64,000 nucleotides of DNA. Source: Eubacteriales bacterium. GTDB taxonomy: Bacteria > Bacillota > Clostridia > Lachnospirales > Lachnospiraceae. Within the stretch, counting starts at the first letter, position 1. Each line of letters starts with the position of its first letter. Below are positions 16,233 to 26,338 of the stretch, one piece after another. Position numbers and translations under genes: made by a program. Location: positions 29,632-93,631 of the forward strand of contig JAUNGM010000008.1 in the NCBI GenBank assembly GCA_030524545.1. The letters run 5' to 3'. The notes below the pieces were generated by a model that worked only from the letters and a program-made list of their open reading frames with translations, did no database searches and had not been told where the DNA came from.

Positions 16233-17369
16233 TTGAAGCATGAGGTATCTGCCCCGTTGGAAATCTATATTCACATCCCTTTTTGTGTGAAAAAATGCGA
16301 TTATTGTGACTTTCTGTCAGGCCCGGCAGACCGGAGCCGGCAACATGCATATGGAAAGGCCCTTCTTCTGGAAATTGGCGGCCTTGAGTATGAAATCGGC
16401 CGACAGGCTGTCTCCGTTTTTTTTGGCGGAGGCACGCCGTCTCTGATAGATGCTGTCCTGATAGAAGAAATTCTTTCTAACTTAAAAGAGAAATTTTCAG
16501 TTTCCCCGGGGGCCGAGATTACCATAGAGGCCAATCCGGGGACTTTGACGAAAGAGAAGCTTGAAATATACCGCCGTGCAGGTGTGAACAGGCTGAGTCT
16601 GGGGCTGCAGTCAGCAAACAACAGGGAGCTTCGGATGCTTGGAAGAATTCACACATATGAAGAATTCCTGGAAAGCTTTGCCCTTGCGCGGAAATCAGGA
16701 TTTTCGAATATTAATGTAGATCTGATGTCTGCAATCCCGGGACAGACCCGGGAAGGGTGGAACGGGAATCTGCGTACCGTGGCAGAGCTCGGGCCGGAGC
16801 ATATTTCCGCATACAGCCTGATTGTGGAGGATGGTACTCCTTTTGCGGAACGGGAACTGGATCTGCCGGATGAAGAGACGGAATACGGAATGTATGAGGA
16901 CACGGCTAAGATACTGTCTGAGTATGGATATCACCAGTATGAAATTTCTAATTACGCAAAAGAAGGCCTGGAATGCCGTCATAATATCGGTTATTGGAGA
17001 CGAACGGAATATTTGGGTCTGGGTCTGGGAGCCGCTTCTTTTTATGATGGAGTGCGCTTTTCCAATACCCGGAATATGGAGGAATATCTTGCGCACAGTG
17101 CAGATCCGCAGAAGATCCGCAGGGAGATTCAGCGTCTCTCGCAGCAGGAAGCGATGGAGGAATTCATGTTTCTTGGACTTCGGATGACAGAAGGCGTGCG
17201 GGAAAAGGATTTTGCAGACTGTTTCGGATTGTCTTTACAGCAGAAATACGGTAGGATTCTTGAGAAATATGAACGGACAGGTTTTCTGGAAAAGGTTGAC
17301 GGAAGCTGGCGTTTTACGCGCAGAGGGATTCATGTAAGCAATACGATCCTGGCGGAATTTCTGGAGTAG
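16233..17369 (+). CDS. hemW: Radical SAM heme chaperone HemW
   Basis: A protein of about 378 residues that binds S-adenosylmethionine and a 4Fe-4S cluster; the family was long annotated as coproporphyrinogen oxidase HemN but HemW members act in heme delivery. The CVKKCDYCDF cluster motif (CxxxCxxC) is near residue 17, followed by FFGGGTPSL and the HemW-type C-terminal domain ending with HVSNTILAEFL. I start at the TTG at 16233, eight bases after AGGAGGG; the GTG at 16227, which overlaps the previous stop, is only three bases from that site. The shorter N-terminus and single CxxxCxxC followed by DF fit HemW better than HemN. Confidence 0.9.
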   Translation: MKHEVSAPLEIYIHIPFCVKKCDYCDFLSGPADRSRQHAYGKALLLEIGGLEYEIGRQAVSVFFGGGTPSLIDAVLIEEILSNLKEKFSVSPGAEITIEANPGTLTKEKLEIYRRAGVNRLSLGLQSANNRELRMLGRIHTYEEFLESFALARKSGFSNINVDLMSAIPGQTREGWNGNLRTVAELGPEHISAYSLIVEDGTPFAERELDLPDEETEYGMYEDTAKILSEYGYHQYEISNYAKEGLECRHNIGYWRRTEYLGLGLGAASFYDGVRFSNTRNMEEYLAHSADPQKIRREIQRLSQQEAMEEFMFLGLRMTEGVREKDFADCFGLSLQQKYGRILEKYERTGFLEKVDGSWRFTRRGIHVSNTILAEFLE

Positions 17370-17463
17370 CAGAACTCAAACCGGCCATTTATCATGAAGA
17401 GTCAGTGAATAGCAACCAATAAAATGAAAGACAATAGCCAGTAGATATCAGAGAAGAAGACAG

Positions 17464-17508
17464 CAATGAAACAAACAGAAATGAAACAAACAGCAATGAA
17501 AGAAGCAG
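17464..17508 (+). repeat. Three tandem 15-base repeats before uvrA
   Basis: Units 17464-17478, 17479-17493 and 17494-17508 follow the pattern (c/a)aatgaaacaaacag, the last diverged to caatgaaagaagcag. They end directly before the uvrA start region and in one frame give a short ATG-rich reading frame (17466-17555) that overlaps the uvrA start out of frame. Confidence 0.7.
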
Positions 17509-17520
17509 ATGGAGGAGCAA

Positions 17521-20364
17521 ATGGCTGCAGATACAACAGGAAAAAAATTTATTAGAATACGCGGTGCCAATGTGAACAATCTGAAGAATTTAAGTGTGGA
17601 TATTCCCAGAGATCAGTTTGTGGTTCTTACGGGAGTGAGCGGTTCAGGGAAGTCATCGCTTGCGTTTGATACGATTTATGCGGAAGGCCAGAGACGCTAC
17701 ATGGAATCTCTTTCCTCCTACGCCCGGCAGTTCCTGGGCCAGATGGAAAAACCGGAAGTAGAATTGATCGAGGGACTGCCGCCGGCTATTTCTATTGACC
17801 AGAAATCTACAAACAGAAATCCCCGTTCTACAGTGGGAACTGTGACAGAAATTTACGATTATTTCCGATTGCTCTACGCCAGAATCGGGATTCCCCACTG
17901 CCCCAAATGCGGAAGAGAAATCAAAAAGCAGACTGTGGATCAGATGGTGGATACGATCATGTCATTTCCGGAACGAACCAGGATCCAGCTTCTGGCACCG
18001 GTAGTGCGCGGCCGTAAGGGTACGCATGCCAAGCTGTTGGATCATGCCAGAAAAAGCGGGTATGTGCGTGTGCAGATTGACGGAAATCTGTACGAGCTTT
18101 CCGAGGACATTGCTCTTGATAAAAATCTGAAACATAATATTGAGATTATCGTAGACCGACTGGTAGTAAAACCGGGAATCGAGAAGCGTCTGGCAGATTC
18201 CATTGAGACAGTGCTGAATCTTGCGGATGGCCTTCTGATGGTGGATACCATGGACGGGAACATCCACAACTTCAGCCAGAGCTTTGCCTGCCCGGACTGT
18301 GAGATCAGCATCGCAGAAATCGAACCGCGGAGCTTTTCCTTTAATAATCCATTTGGAGCCTGCCCGTCCTGTCTTGGCCTTGGATATAAAATGGAATTTG
18401 ACCCGGAACTGATGATTCCTGATCGTTCATTGAGCATCGACGAGGGAGCAATCGTGGTGACAGGGTGGCAGTCCTGCACGGATAAGGGAAGCTTTACAAG
18501 AGCGATCCTGAATGCTCTTGCAAAAGAGTACCGTTTCAGTCTGGATACTCCGTTTCAGGATTACCCGAAGGATATTCAGGACATGCTCCTTTACGGTACC
18601 AACGGCCGCTCTGTGAAAGTGCACTATAAGGGACAGCGCGGTGAGGGAATTTATGATGTTGCCTTTCCGGGCCTGATCAGAAATGTGGAGCAGAGATATC
18701 GTGAAACCGGCTCTGACACCATGAAGCAGGAATATGAAAGCTTTATGCGCATCACACCCTGTAAAGAATGTAAGGGACAACGCCTGAAAAAAGAAGCCCT
18801 GGCAGTTACGGTAAGCGGCAAGAATATTTATGAGATCACATCCCTTCCTATTGACAAGCTGAAGAGTTTTATGGAAACTCCGGAGCTGACCCCGCAGCAG
18901 GAATTGATCGGTAAGCAGATCCTGAAGGAAATCCGGGCAAGAGTGGGCTTTCTGTCAGAAGTAGGCCTGGATTATCTTTCCCTTGGGCGTGCAACGGGAA
19001 CGCTTTCCGGCGGAGAGGCCCAGCGCATCCGGCTTGCTACCCAGATTGGTTCCGGGCTTGTAGGCGTGGCTTATATTCTGGATGAGCCAAGCATCGGATT
19101 GCATCAGAGGGATAATGACAAGCTTCTCGGAGCGCTGATGCGTCTGCGTGATCTGGGCAACAGCCTGATCGTTGTAGAACATGATGAAGATACTATGCGT
19201 GCGGCAGACTGTGTTGTGGATATCGGGCCGGGAGCCGGTGAGCATGGGGGAGAACTGGTGGAAATCGGTACGGCAGAAGACCTGATGAAGAACCCCAATT
19301 CTCTTACGGGTGCGTACTTAAGCGGAAAGATCAGGATTCCCGTACCTGCAGAGCGTAAGAAACCGACAGGTTTTCTGACTATCAAAGGCGCTGCGGAAAA
19401 TAACCTGAAAAATGTGAATGTGCAGATTCCGCTGGGAGTGATGACCTGTGTCACTGGCGTTTCCGGTTCCGGCAAAAGTTCTCTGATCAACGAGGTTCTG
19501 TATAAGCGCCTTGCCAGAGACCTGAACCGAGCCAGAACAATTCCGGGAAAGCATAAGGACATTTTGGGCCTTGACCAGCTTGATAAGGTTATTAATATTG
19601 ACCAGTCGCCTATCGGACGTACCCCGAGATCCAATCCTGCCACTTATACAGGGGTATTTGACCAGATTCGCGACCTGTTTGCAGCCACGGCGGACGCCAA
19701 AGCAAGAGGCTATAAAAAGGGCAGATTCAGCTTTAACGTGAAGGGAGGCCGTTGTGAAGCCTGCAGCGGTGACGGTATTATTAAGATTGAAATGCATTTC
19801 CTTTCGGATGTATATGTACCCTGTGAGGTCTGCAAAGGAAAACGATATAACCGGGAGACTCTGGAAGTCAAATATAAAGACAAGAGCATTTATGATGTGC
19901 TGAACATGACAGTGGAAGAGGCGCTGACGTTCTTTGAAAATGTGCCGTCCATTCGAAGAAAGATTGAGACCCTGTATGATGTGGGACTCTCCTATATTCG
20001 GCTCGGACAGCCGTCTACGGAACTTTCCGGCGGAGAAGCCCAGCGTATCAAGCTGGCGACGGAGCTGAGCAAAAGGAGCACGGGACGTACCATTTATATT
20101 CTGGATGAGCCGACCACAGGCCTGCATTTTGCAGATGTGCATAAGCTGATTGATATTCTCCGCCGTCTGACGGAAGGCGGAAACACGGTAGTCGTGATCG
20201 AACATAATCTGGATGTGATCAAGACGGCGGATTACATCATTGATATCGGACCTGAGGGCGGTGATAAAGGCGGTACCGTGATTGCGAAAGGTACGCCGGA
20301 GGAAGTGGCTGCCAACCCCGTATCTTATACGGGCAAATATGTAGCCAAATATCTGAAGCAGTAA
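17521..20364 (+). CDS. uvrA: Excinuclease ABC subunit UvrA
   Basis: A 947-residue DNA damage sensor of nucleotide excision repair; dimeric UvrA loads UvrB at lesions. It has two ABC-type ATPase modules, with Walker [13 protein letters not shown] near residue 40 and a second [11 protein letters not shown] near 645, each with its signature (LSGGEAQRI twice) and Walker B (ILDEPS, ILDEPT). The zinc modules are visible as CPKCG near 125, CPDCE/CPSC near 260-285 and CEAC-CEVC near 745-770. The ATG at 17521 is preferred to 17509 because GGAGGA lies at the right distance and the earlier ATG overlaps it. No uvrB or uvrC is next to it. Confidence 0.97.
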   Translation: MAADTTGKKFIRIRGANVNNLKNLSVDIPRDQFVVLTGVSGSGKSSLAFDTIYAEGQRRYMESLSSYARQFLGQMEKPEVELIEGLPPAISIDQKSTNRNPRSTVGTVTEIYDYFRLLYARIGIPHCPKCGREIKKQTVDQMVDTIMSFPERTRIQLLAPVVRGRKGTHAKLLDHARKSGYVRVQIDGNLYELSEDIALDKNLKHNIEIIVDRLVVKPGIEKRLADSIETVLNLADGLLMVDTMDGNIHNFSQSFACPDCEISIAEIEPRSFSFNNPFGACPSCLGLGYKMEFDPELMIPDRSLSIDEGAIVVTGWQSCTDKGSFTRAILNALAKEYRFSLDTPFQDYPKDIQDMLLYGTNGRSVKVHYKGQRGEGIYDVAFPGLIRNVEQRYRETGSDTMKQEYESFMRITPCKECKGQRLKKEALAVTVSGKNIYEITSLPIDKLKSFMETPELTPQQELIGKQILKEIRARVGFLSEVGLDYLSLGRATGTLSGGEAQRIRLATQIGSGLVGVAYILDEPSIGLHQRDNDKLLGALMRLRDLGNSLIVVEHDEDTMRAADCVVDIGPGAGEHGGELVEIGTAEDLMKNPNSLTGAYLSGKIRIPVPAERKKPTGFLTIKGAAENNLKNVNVQIPLGVMTCVTGVSGSGKSSLINEVLYKRLARDLNRARTIPGKHKDILGLDQLDKVINIDQSPIGRTPRSNPATYTGVFDQIRDLFAATADAKARGYKKGRFSFNVKGGRCEACSGDGIIKIEMHFLSDVYVPCEVCKGKRYNRETLEVKYKDKSIYDVLNMTVEEALTFFENVPSIRRKIETLYDVGLSYIRLGQPSTELSGGEAQRIKLATELSKRSTGRTIYILDEPTTGLHFADVHKLIDILRRLTEGGNTVVVIEHNLDVIKTADYIIDIGPEGGDKGGTVIAKGTPEEVAANPVSYTGKYVAKYLKQ

Positions 20365-20371
20365 AAAAACT

Positions 20372-20399
20372 TTGCTTTTTTTCCGGAGTTGTATATAAT
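20372..20399 (+). promoter_or_regulatory. Candidate sigma-A promoter of the mreB-family gene
   Basis: TTGCTT (20372-20377), 16-base spacer, TATAAT (20394-20399), about 75 bases before the next start. Confidence 0.55.
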
Positions 20400-20473
20400 G
20401 ATGTTGGGGTCAAAAGGTATTTTGTCCCCTATGATACGAGGAAGTATTTATAGAAAAAGAAAGGGGGATTCCC

Positions 20474-21463
20474 ATGCCGGCCAGTGATATCGGAATTGAC
20501 CTGGGAACCAGGAACAGCCTGGTTTATTCTACGGGGAAGGGACTTGTACTGAAAGAACCCTCCGTAGTGGTTTATGACAAAGATACGGAAAAAATCCGGG
20601 CGATTGGTGAGGAAGCACGCCAGATGGCAGGGCATCTTACCTCAAATATGGAACTGATCCGCCCTATCCGTCAGGGTGTGATCGCAGATTATATTGTTTT
20701 AGAAAAAATGCTGAAGTATTTTGTTTCCAAGGCTATGGGACGTCGGGCCTTCCGCAAGCCTCGCATCAGTATTTGTGTGCCCAGCGGCATCACGGAGATT
20801 GAGCGTAAGGCTGTGGAGGAAGCTACCTACCAGTCCGGTGCAAGAGAAGTTTTTCTTGTGGAAGAACCCATCGCGGCGGCCATAGGTGCCGGCGTGGATG
20901 TAACGAAGCCTTTTGGGAACCTGATCGTGGATATCGGTGCGGGAACGACGGATGTGGCAGTCATTTCGATTGCAGGAGTTGTGGTGTCCGGGACGATTAA
21001 GGTGGCGGGTGATGTCTTTGACCAGGCGATCATGAGCTATGTGAGAAAGAACCACAGTTTATTTATCGGAGAAGAAACGGCAGAAAAGATCAAGATTGAA
21101 ATCGGGACAGCCAGTGAAGAAGCGGATCCCAGAACCATGGAGGTGAAAGGCCGCAATATCATGACCGGCCTTCCAAAGGTAGCAACCCTTACATCGGAAG
21201 AAGTACGGATCGCGCTGAAGGATGCGACCAATCAGATCGTGGAGCTGGTTCACAGCATTTTGGAAAAAACCCCGCCGGAGCTGGCTGCCGATATTGTAGA
21301 CCGCGGAATTGTTCTGACGGGAGGGGGCGCCCTGCTTCATGGAATGGATACGCTTATTGAACAGCGGACAGGTGTAACGACCCTGACAGTTCAGGACGCC
21401 ATGAATGTTGTGGCTGTCGGAACCGGCAAATATGCGGAAGTAATGGCAAAAATGGAAGGCTGA
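20474..21463 (+). CDS. Rod shape-determining protein, MreB/Mbl family
   Basis: A 329-residue actin-like ATPase that polymerises under the membrane and guides lateral wall synthesis. Nucleotide motifs are clear: phosphate-1 GIDLGTRNS near residue 7, phosphate-2 DIGAGTTDVA near 155, and adenosine GGGALLHGMD near 277. The segment CVPSGITEIERKAVEEA is strongly conserved in the family. It stands alone between uvrA and recD2 without mreC or mreD, so it may be the Mbl/MreBH-like paralogue rather than the main mreB; sequence alone does not decide. It has its own promoter and terminator, so is probably monocistronic. The start ATG at 20474 follows AAAGGGGGA. Confidence 0.93.
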   Translation: MPASDIGIDLGTRNSLVYSTGKGLVLKEPSVVVYDKDTEKIRAIGEEARQMAGHLTSNMELIRPIRQGVIADYIVLEKMLKYFVSKAMGRRAFRKPRISICVPSGITEIERKAVEEATYQSGAREVFLVEEPIAAAIGAGVDVTKPFGNLIVDIGAGTTDVAVISIAGVVVSGTIKVAGDVFDQAIMSYVRKNHSLFIGEETAEKIKIEIGTASEEADPRTMEVKGRNIMTGLPKVATLTSEEVRIALKDATNQIVELVHSILEKTPPELAADIVDRGIVLTGGGALLHGMDTLIEQRTGVTTLTVQDAMNVVAVGTGKYAEVMAKMEG

Positions 21464-21466
21464 GGA

Positions 21467-21494
21467 GGGTGCTGCGTATGTGCAGCGCCCTTTT
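21467..21494 (+). terminator. Terminator after the mreB-family gene
   Basis: gggtgctgc pairs with gcagcgccc around gtatgt-type loop sequence and is followed by tttta; begins four bases after the stop. Confidence 0.7.
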
Positions 21495-21597
21495 ATTCGC
21501 CATAGCGTACAGAAAAGCTGCCGGCGGCAGGTTTTCTCGTTGGATATATTGTGTGAGACATTTCAGAGGGATTTGCTTCACAGTACAGGAGGAGATC

Positions 21598-23835
21598 ATG
21601 AGCGAGACAGTAACCGGATATATTGATCATATTATTTTCCGGAATGAAGAGAATGGATATACGGTGCTTGTGCTGAAAGACAGCCAGGACGAGGAATTAA
21701 CCTGCGTGGGTTCATTTCCCTCGGTATCTCAGGGGGTGACGATTGAGGCAGCAGGTACATATACCCGCCATCCTGTTTACGGGAAACAATTTCAAATAGA
21801 AGCTTTTACAGAGAAGATGCCGGAGGATTCCCTGGCGATGGAGCGATATCTTGGCTCCGGTGCTATTAAGGGGGTTGGTGCGGCACTGGCGGGAAGAATC
21901 GTACGCCATTTCGGGGAGGATACGCTTCGGATCGTAGAGGAAGAGCCGGAGCGCCTTTCGGAAGTGAAGGGAATCAGCGAGAAAAAGGCCAGGGAGATCG
22001 CTGCTCAGATCACAGAGAAGGCGGATATGCGCAAAGCCATGATGTTCCTGCAGAAATACGGCATTTCCCTGAATCTGGGTGCAAAGATTTATCAGAAATA
22101 CAAAGAGTCTGTCTACAGCGTGCTGCAGGAGAATCCATACCGCCTGGCAGATGATATCAGCGGTGTGGGGTTTAAGATTGCAGATGAGATTGCTTCCCGC
22201 ATCGGCATACATACAGATTCAGATTACAGAATCCGAAGCGGAATGATGTATACTCTCCTTCAAGCCTCCGGGGAAGGGCATACCTATCTGCCGAAGGGAC
22301 AGCTTTTTGGAAGGGCATCGGAACTTTTGGATGTGGACATTTCCTATATGGAAAAGCATCTCATGGATCTTTCCCTGGACAGAAAAGTCATTTTAAAGGA
22401 ACAGGAGGACGATGTCGTTGTCTATCCGAGCCAGTATTACTATCTGGAACTGAATACGGCGAGAATGCTCCGGGAATTGAACATTCTCTGTCCGGAGGAT
22501 GAAAGGCTGGTAGACCGAAGAATTTCCCAGATTGAGAAGGATACGGAAACAATTCTGGATGAAATGCAGAGACGGGCAGTGAAAGAGGCTGCCAGTCACG
22601 GCCTGTTCATTCTTACCGGAGGCCCGGGCACTGGAAAAACAACGACCATCAATGCGATCATCCGTTTCTTCGAGGGAGAGGGGGCAGAGCTTCGTCTTGC
22701 GGCTCCCACGGGACGTGCAGCCAAACGCATGACAGAGGCTACCGGTTATGAGGCGCAGACGATTCACCGTCTTCTGGAGCTCACCGGGCTGCCGGATGAG
22801 GAGCGGGAAGGCCAGGCGGTACATTTTGACAGAAACTCCGAAAATCCGCTGGATGCGGATGTGATCATTATTGATGAAATGTCCATGGTGGACATTCATC
22901 TGATGCATTCCCTTCTGCTGGCAGTAACGGCAGGCACCAGGCTGATCCTGGTAGGGGATGAGAACCAGCTTCCGAGCGTTGGCCCCGGAAATGTACTTCG
23001 GGATATTATCCGCTCCGGACAGTTCCCTGTGGTGGAACTGAAGAAAATCTTTCGTCAGGCGTCCGAGAGCGATATTGTAGTGAATGCCCATAAGATCAAC
23101 CGCGGGGAACCTGTTATGCTGGATAATAAAAGCAGGGATTTCTTTTTTCTGAAGAGGTATGACGCGGACATGATTATCCGTGTACTCATTGCCCTGATCC
23201 AGGAAAAGCTGCCGAGGTATGTGGAGGCAAAGCCTTTTGATATCCAGGTGCTGACGCCTATGAGAAAGGGGCTTCTGGGGGTGGAGCGTCTGAACCAGAT
23301 TCTGCAGAGATACCTGAATCCTCCGGATGAAAAAAAGAAAGAGAAGGAATTTGGCCAGCATCTCTTCCGTGAGGGTGATAAGATCATGCAGATTCGGAAT
23401 AACTACCAGCTCGAGTGGGAAGTCCGGGGGAAATACGGGATCCCTGTGGAAAAGGGAGTCGGTGTCTTTAATGGTGACACAGGTATCCTCAAATCGATCA
23501 ATGATTTTGCCGAGACTGCGGAGGTGGAATTTGAGGATGGGCGTTATGCGGAATATTCCTTTAAACAACTGGAAGAACTGGAACTGGCTTATGCGATCAC
23601 CATTCATAAATCGCAGGGGTCAGAATATCCGGCTGTAGTAATGCCGCTTTTATCAGGTCCGAAGATGCTTCTGAACAGGAATCTTCTTTATACTGCTGTG
23701 ACAAGGGCCAGGAAATGCGTGACAATCGTCGGCAGCGAAGAAACTTTTGGAGAAATGATCCGTAATGAAAAGCAGCAGAAACGCTTCAGCTCTCTGGATG
23801 TGAGAATCCGGGAACTGGAAGAGAGCGGCCTGTAG
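21598..23835 (+). CDS. recD2: RecD2-type ATP-dependent DNA helicase
   Basis: A 745-residue superfamily 1B 5'-3' helicase of the RecD2/TraA group, found in bacteria where it works without RecBC. The N-terminal OB-like region starts SETVTGYIDHIIF, helix-hairpin-helix segments follow (VKGISEKKAREIA), then helicase motifs: Walker A GGPGTGKTTT near 341, motif Ia APTGRAAKRM, DExx box IIDEMSMVD, GDENQLPSVGPG, and motif VI LLYTAVTRAR. I choose the ATG at 21598, which has AGGAGG five bases upstream; the longer frame from 21469 reads over the terminator of the previous gene and is not conserved-looking. Roles in repair or replication stress are likely. Confidence 0.94.
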   Translation: MSETVTGYIDHIIFRNEENGYTVLVLKDSQDEELTCVGSFPSVSQGVTIEAAGTYTRHPVYGKQFQIEAFTEKMPEDSLAMERYLGSGAIKGVGAALAGRIVRHFGEDTLRIVEEEPERLSEVKGISEKKAREIAAQITEKADMRKAMMFLQKYGISLNLGAKIYQKYKESVYSVLQENPYRLADDISGVGFKIADEIASRIGIHTDSDYRIRSGMMYTLLQASGEGHTYLPKGQLFGRASELLDVDISYMEKHLMDLSLDRKVILKEQEDDVVVYPSQYYYLELNTARMLRELNILCPEDERLVDRRISQIEKDTETILDEMQRRAVKEAASHGLFILTGGPGTGKTTTINAIIRFFEGEGAELRLAAPTGRAAKRMTEATGYEAQTIHRLLELTGLPDEEREGQAVHFDRNSENPLDADVIIIDEMSMVDIHLMHSLLLAVTAGTRLILVGDENQLPSVGPGNVLRDIIRSGQFPVVELKKIFRQASESDIVVNAHKINRGEPVMLDNKSRDFFFLKRYDADMIIRVLIALIQEKLPRYVEAKPFDIQVLTPMRKGLLGVERLNQILQRYLNPPDEKKKEKEFGQHLFREGDKIMQIRNNYQLEWEVRGKYGIPVEKGVGVFNGDTGILKSINDFAETAEVEFEDGRYAEYSFKQLEELELAYAITIHKSQGSEYPAVVMPLLSGPKMLLNRNLLYTAVTRARKCVTIVGSEETFGEMIRNEKQQKRFSSLDVRIRELEESGL

Positions 23836-23886
23836 AATTACAATAGAAAGTGAAAAGAGAGCGTTATCGGGGAGAAAGGACATCTC

Positions 23887-24594
23887 TTGCATAGCCTGAT
23901 CAAAAAATTTTTAAATATAATATATCCCAGATGCTGCCCGGTCTGTCATCAGATACTGAGAAATCAGAAGCATCTGATTTGTCCGGAATGTGCAGGGAAC
24001 CTGAAGCCCTACAGCGGACCGCGATGTATGAAATGCGGCAAGCCCGTTGAGGAGGAAAGAGAATACTGCAGTGAATGTACCGGGCGGGAGCGGGCATTTA
24101 CAAAAGGACGTGGAATTTATCTCTATGATGACAGGATGAGGGCCTCCCTTGTAAAATATAAATATTACGGGCGCCGGGAATACGGGGATTTTTATGCAGC
24201 GGCCATATGTACTTATGCCCGTACGGAAATAGAACGCTGGAAACCGGATCTGCTCATTCCGGTTCCGCTCCACCCTTCCAAGAAACGGGTGCGGGGCTTC
24301 AACCAGGCGGAATATCTGGCAGAAAGGATCGGGGAGTATTACGGGATTCCCGTATCATCCCGGATTCTTGTAAAAACCAGAAAAACAAAATCGCAGAAAA
24401 AACTGGATGCCCGTGAAAGACGCAGAAATCTGCAGGGTGCATTTACGGTAAAAGAGCGTGTGGACGGATTGCATATTCTGATAATAGATGACGTATATAC
24501 TACGGGAAGCACGATGGATGCGGCAGCCTTTTGTCTTAGAATGGCAGGAGCGGCGAGTGTCTGCTTTCTGACTGTCTGTACAGGACAAAACTGA
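23887..24594 (+). CDS. comF: ComF-family phosphoribosyltransferase-like protein
   Basis: A 235-residue protein with an N-terminal zinc-ribbon (CCPVCHQIL, CPEC, CMKCGK, CSEC; eight cysteines in about 65 residues) and a C-terminal phosphoribosyltransferase-like domain with PVPLHPSKKRVRGFNQAEYLA and the PRPP loop ILIIDDVYTTGSTM. ComF acts in the cytoplasm during DNA uptake and transformation, so it complements the ComEA-like and ComEC proteins found earlier in the window. It uses a TTG start at 23887 with GGAGAAAGGA just upstream. It follows recD2 by 51 bases without a visible terminator, so the two may be cotranscribed. Confidence 0.9.
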   Translation: MHSLIKKFLNIIYPRCCPVCHQILRNQKHLICPECAGNLKPYSGPRCMKCGKPVEEEREYCSECTGRERAFTKGRGIYLYDDRMRASLVKYKYYGRREYGDFYAAAICTYARTEIERWKPDLLIPVPLHPSKKRVRGFNQAEYLAERIGEYYGIPVSSRILVKTRKTKSQKKLDARERRRNLQGAFTVKERVDGLHILIIDDVYTTGSTMDAAAFCLRMAGAASVCFLTVCTGQN

Positions 24595-24695
24595 AAAAAT
24601 ACTTTTCATAGGTAGTGATCTATGTTACAATTAATCTATATGACTATATGAGCTTTTTCAACTGGCGTAAACAGAATGAATACAAGGAGTATGCT

Positions 24696-25130
24696 ATGAT
24701 AAACGAAGAAAAGGTAAAGGTTATGAATAAACTTGCCATGTACGAGCAGGGTGAGGGCAGGAAATACCTCCCGGTCAGCAAATATTACAGAAGTGATTAC
24801 ATTGGACTGGCGCTGATTAAGAACTTTTTTCTGGTTACGATCGGATATGCGTTGATCCTGGCAGGAATTGCGGCGTATTTTGGGGAATATCTGCTGGAGA
24901 ATATCCATAAGATGGATCTGATTTCCATAGGTATCGGGATTATATCCGGATACGTGGCGGTTCTCGCAGCATATTCTGTGCTGACATACATCCAATATTC
25001 CGTCAAGTATTACTGTGCCAAGAAGAGTGTAAAGAAATATTATGGAGAGCTTACCAAGCTTGATAAAATATACAGCCGCGAAGAGAAGAAGTCCGCAGGC
25101 CGCAGAACGTCAGGAGGAAATAAGAGATGA
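24696..25130 (+). CDS. Hypothetical two-helix membrane protein
   Basis: A 144-residue protein I do not recognise. It has a charged, soluble N-terminus (about 50 residues with MINEEKVKVMNKLAMYE), two hydrophobic helices (about 52-75 and 83-107), and a basic C-terminal tail rich in K and R. The start at 24696 has AGGAG seven bases upstream; upstream in-frame ATGs lack one. Its end overlaps the next gene in ATGA, so both are translationally coupled and lie ahead of cdaA. This suggests a role connected to the membrane c-di-AMP system, but nothing in the protein shows a function. Confidence 0.7.
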   Translation: MINEEKVKVMNKLAMYEQGEGRKYLPVSKYYRSDYIGLALIKNFFLVTIGYALILAGIAAYFGEYLLENIHKMDLISIGIGIISGYVAVLAAYSVLTYIQYSVKYYCAKKSVKKYYGELTKLDKIYSREEKKSAGRRTSGGNKR

Positions 25131-26236
25131 CAGCTTTACTGGAATTAAAACAGAGAATCAAAAATTTTTATGGGCAATATGAAATGTACTTCCAGCCGCT
25201 TCTGAAATTTATATTGGGGCTTGTATACTTTTTGTGGATTAATCAGAGTATGGGATATATGGCAGAGCTTGACAATATTTTCATTGTTCTGATACTCGCG
25301 CTGATCTGTTCCATTCTTCCGTCAGCGGTAATGGTGTTTGCAGGCTGTGTATTGATGGTTGGCCACTGCTATGCACTTGGAATTGATGTTGCAGCATTTA
25401 TGCTTGTTCTGATTTTGTTCATGATGATCCTGTTCCTCAGATTCAGCTCAGGAAAAAATATTGTAATGGTTTTAACACCGCTTTCTTTTGCAGCAAATCT
25501 TCCTGTACTGCTTCCTATCGGCAGCGGGCTGTTAAGCAGTGCTATTTCTGCCTTTCCGGCAGGATGCGGTGTGATCATCTACTATTTTATCAGCTTTCTG
25601 AGGGCCAATGCACAGACCTTTCAGGGCTCCGATATGGAAGTGATGGAACGGCTGACTATGATGGCGGACGGTATGGTAGCAAACCGGGAAATGTGGATTA
25701 CGGTGATTGCTTTTATCGGTGTGATCCTGCTTGTAAATCTGATCCGTACCAGATCTTTTGATTATGCATGGCGGATCGCAATTGTCGTGGGCGGTGTAAC
25801 ATATGTCCTGATCATGCTGGGCGGCGGTTTCTATTTTGGAGTACAGATTGAAGTGGTACCGTTGATCATTTATACAGTAGTTACCGTACTTATTGGAATC
25901 GTTTTGGAATTCTTCGTGTTTGGCGGGGATTATACAAGAACAGAGCGGCTGGAATACGAAGATGATGAGTATTACTATTACGTGAAGGCCGTTCCCAAGG
26001 CTGCTGTGACTACCTCTGAGAGAAATATCAAGAAAATTAACGGTTCGTCTTCCAGAGAAGAACGGAGGGCTGAAGAAAGCGTAGTATCTTTTTCCGAACC
26101 GATCTTCCAGGGAGAGGAAAGACCGCGCAAAGCAAAAAAGAGAAAGGCAGAGGATGAAATGCCTGTCATGCGGAACAACGACATAGATGATATAGATTTT
26201 GAAAAAAAACTGGAAGAATCGTTGAGGGATTTATGA
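25127..26236 (+). CDS. Hypothetical multi-helix membrane protein upstream of cdaA
   Basis: A 369-residue protein with seven or eight hydrophobic helices in residues 20-270 and a cytoplasmic tail of about 100 residues. The tail begins with an acidic, tyrosine-rich patch (YEDDEYYYY), continues with basic blocks (RPRKAKKRK) and ends in an acidic DDIDFEKKLEESLRDL. No family is recognised. It overlaps the preceding small membrane gene by four bases and lies 102 bases before cdaA with the same orientation. The tail could be a protein-interaction or phosphorylation region; this is a guess from composition. Confidence 0.75.
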   Translation: MTALLELKQRIKNFYGQYEMYFQPLLKFILGLVYFLWINQSMGYMAELDNIFIVLILALICSILPSAVMVFAGCVLMVGHCYALGIDVAAFMLVLILFMMILFLRFSSGKNIVMVLTPLSFAANLPVLLPIGSGLLSSAISAFPAGCGVIIYYFISFLRANAQTFQGSDMEVMERLTMMADGMVANREMWITVIAFIGVILLVNLIRTRSFDYAWRIAIVVGGVTYVLIMLGGGFYFGVQIEVVPLIIYTVVTVLIGIVLEFFVFGGDYTRTERLEYEDDEYYYYVKAVPKAAVTTSERNIKKINGSSSREERRAEESVVSFSEPIFQGEERPRKAKKRKAEDEMPVMRNNDIDDIDFEKKLEESLRDL

Positions 26237-26338
26237 TTTCTGTCTGAAGACACATAGCTGGCTGAGGGGATAACTGATTCAGGTTAGTGGTCATGGCGTG
26301 AGCAGAAACAGAAAAAGAATGGATGAGGGGAGGATTTT

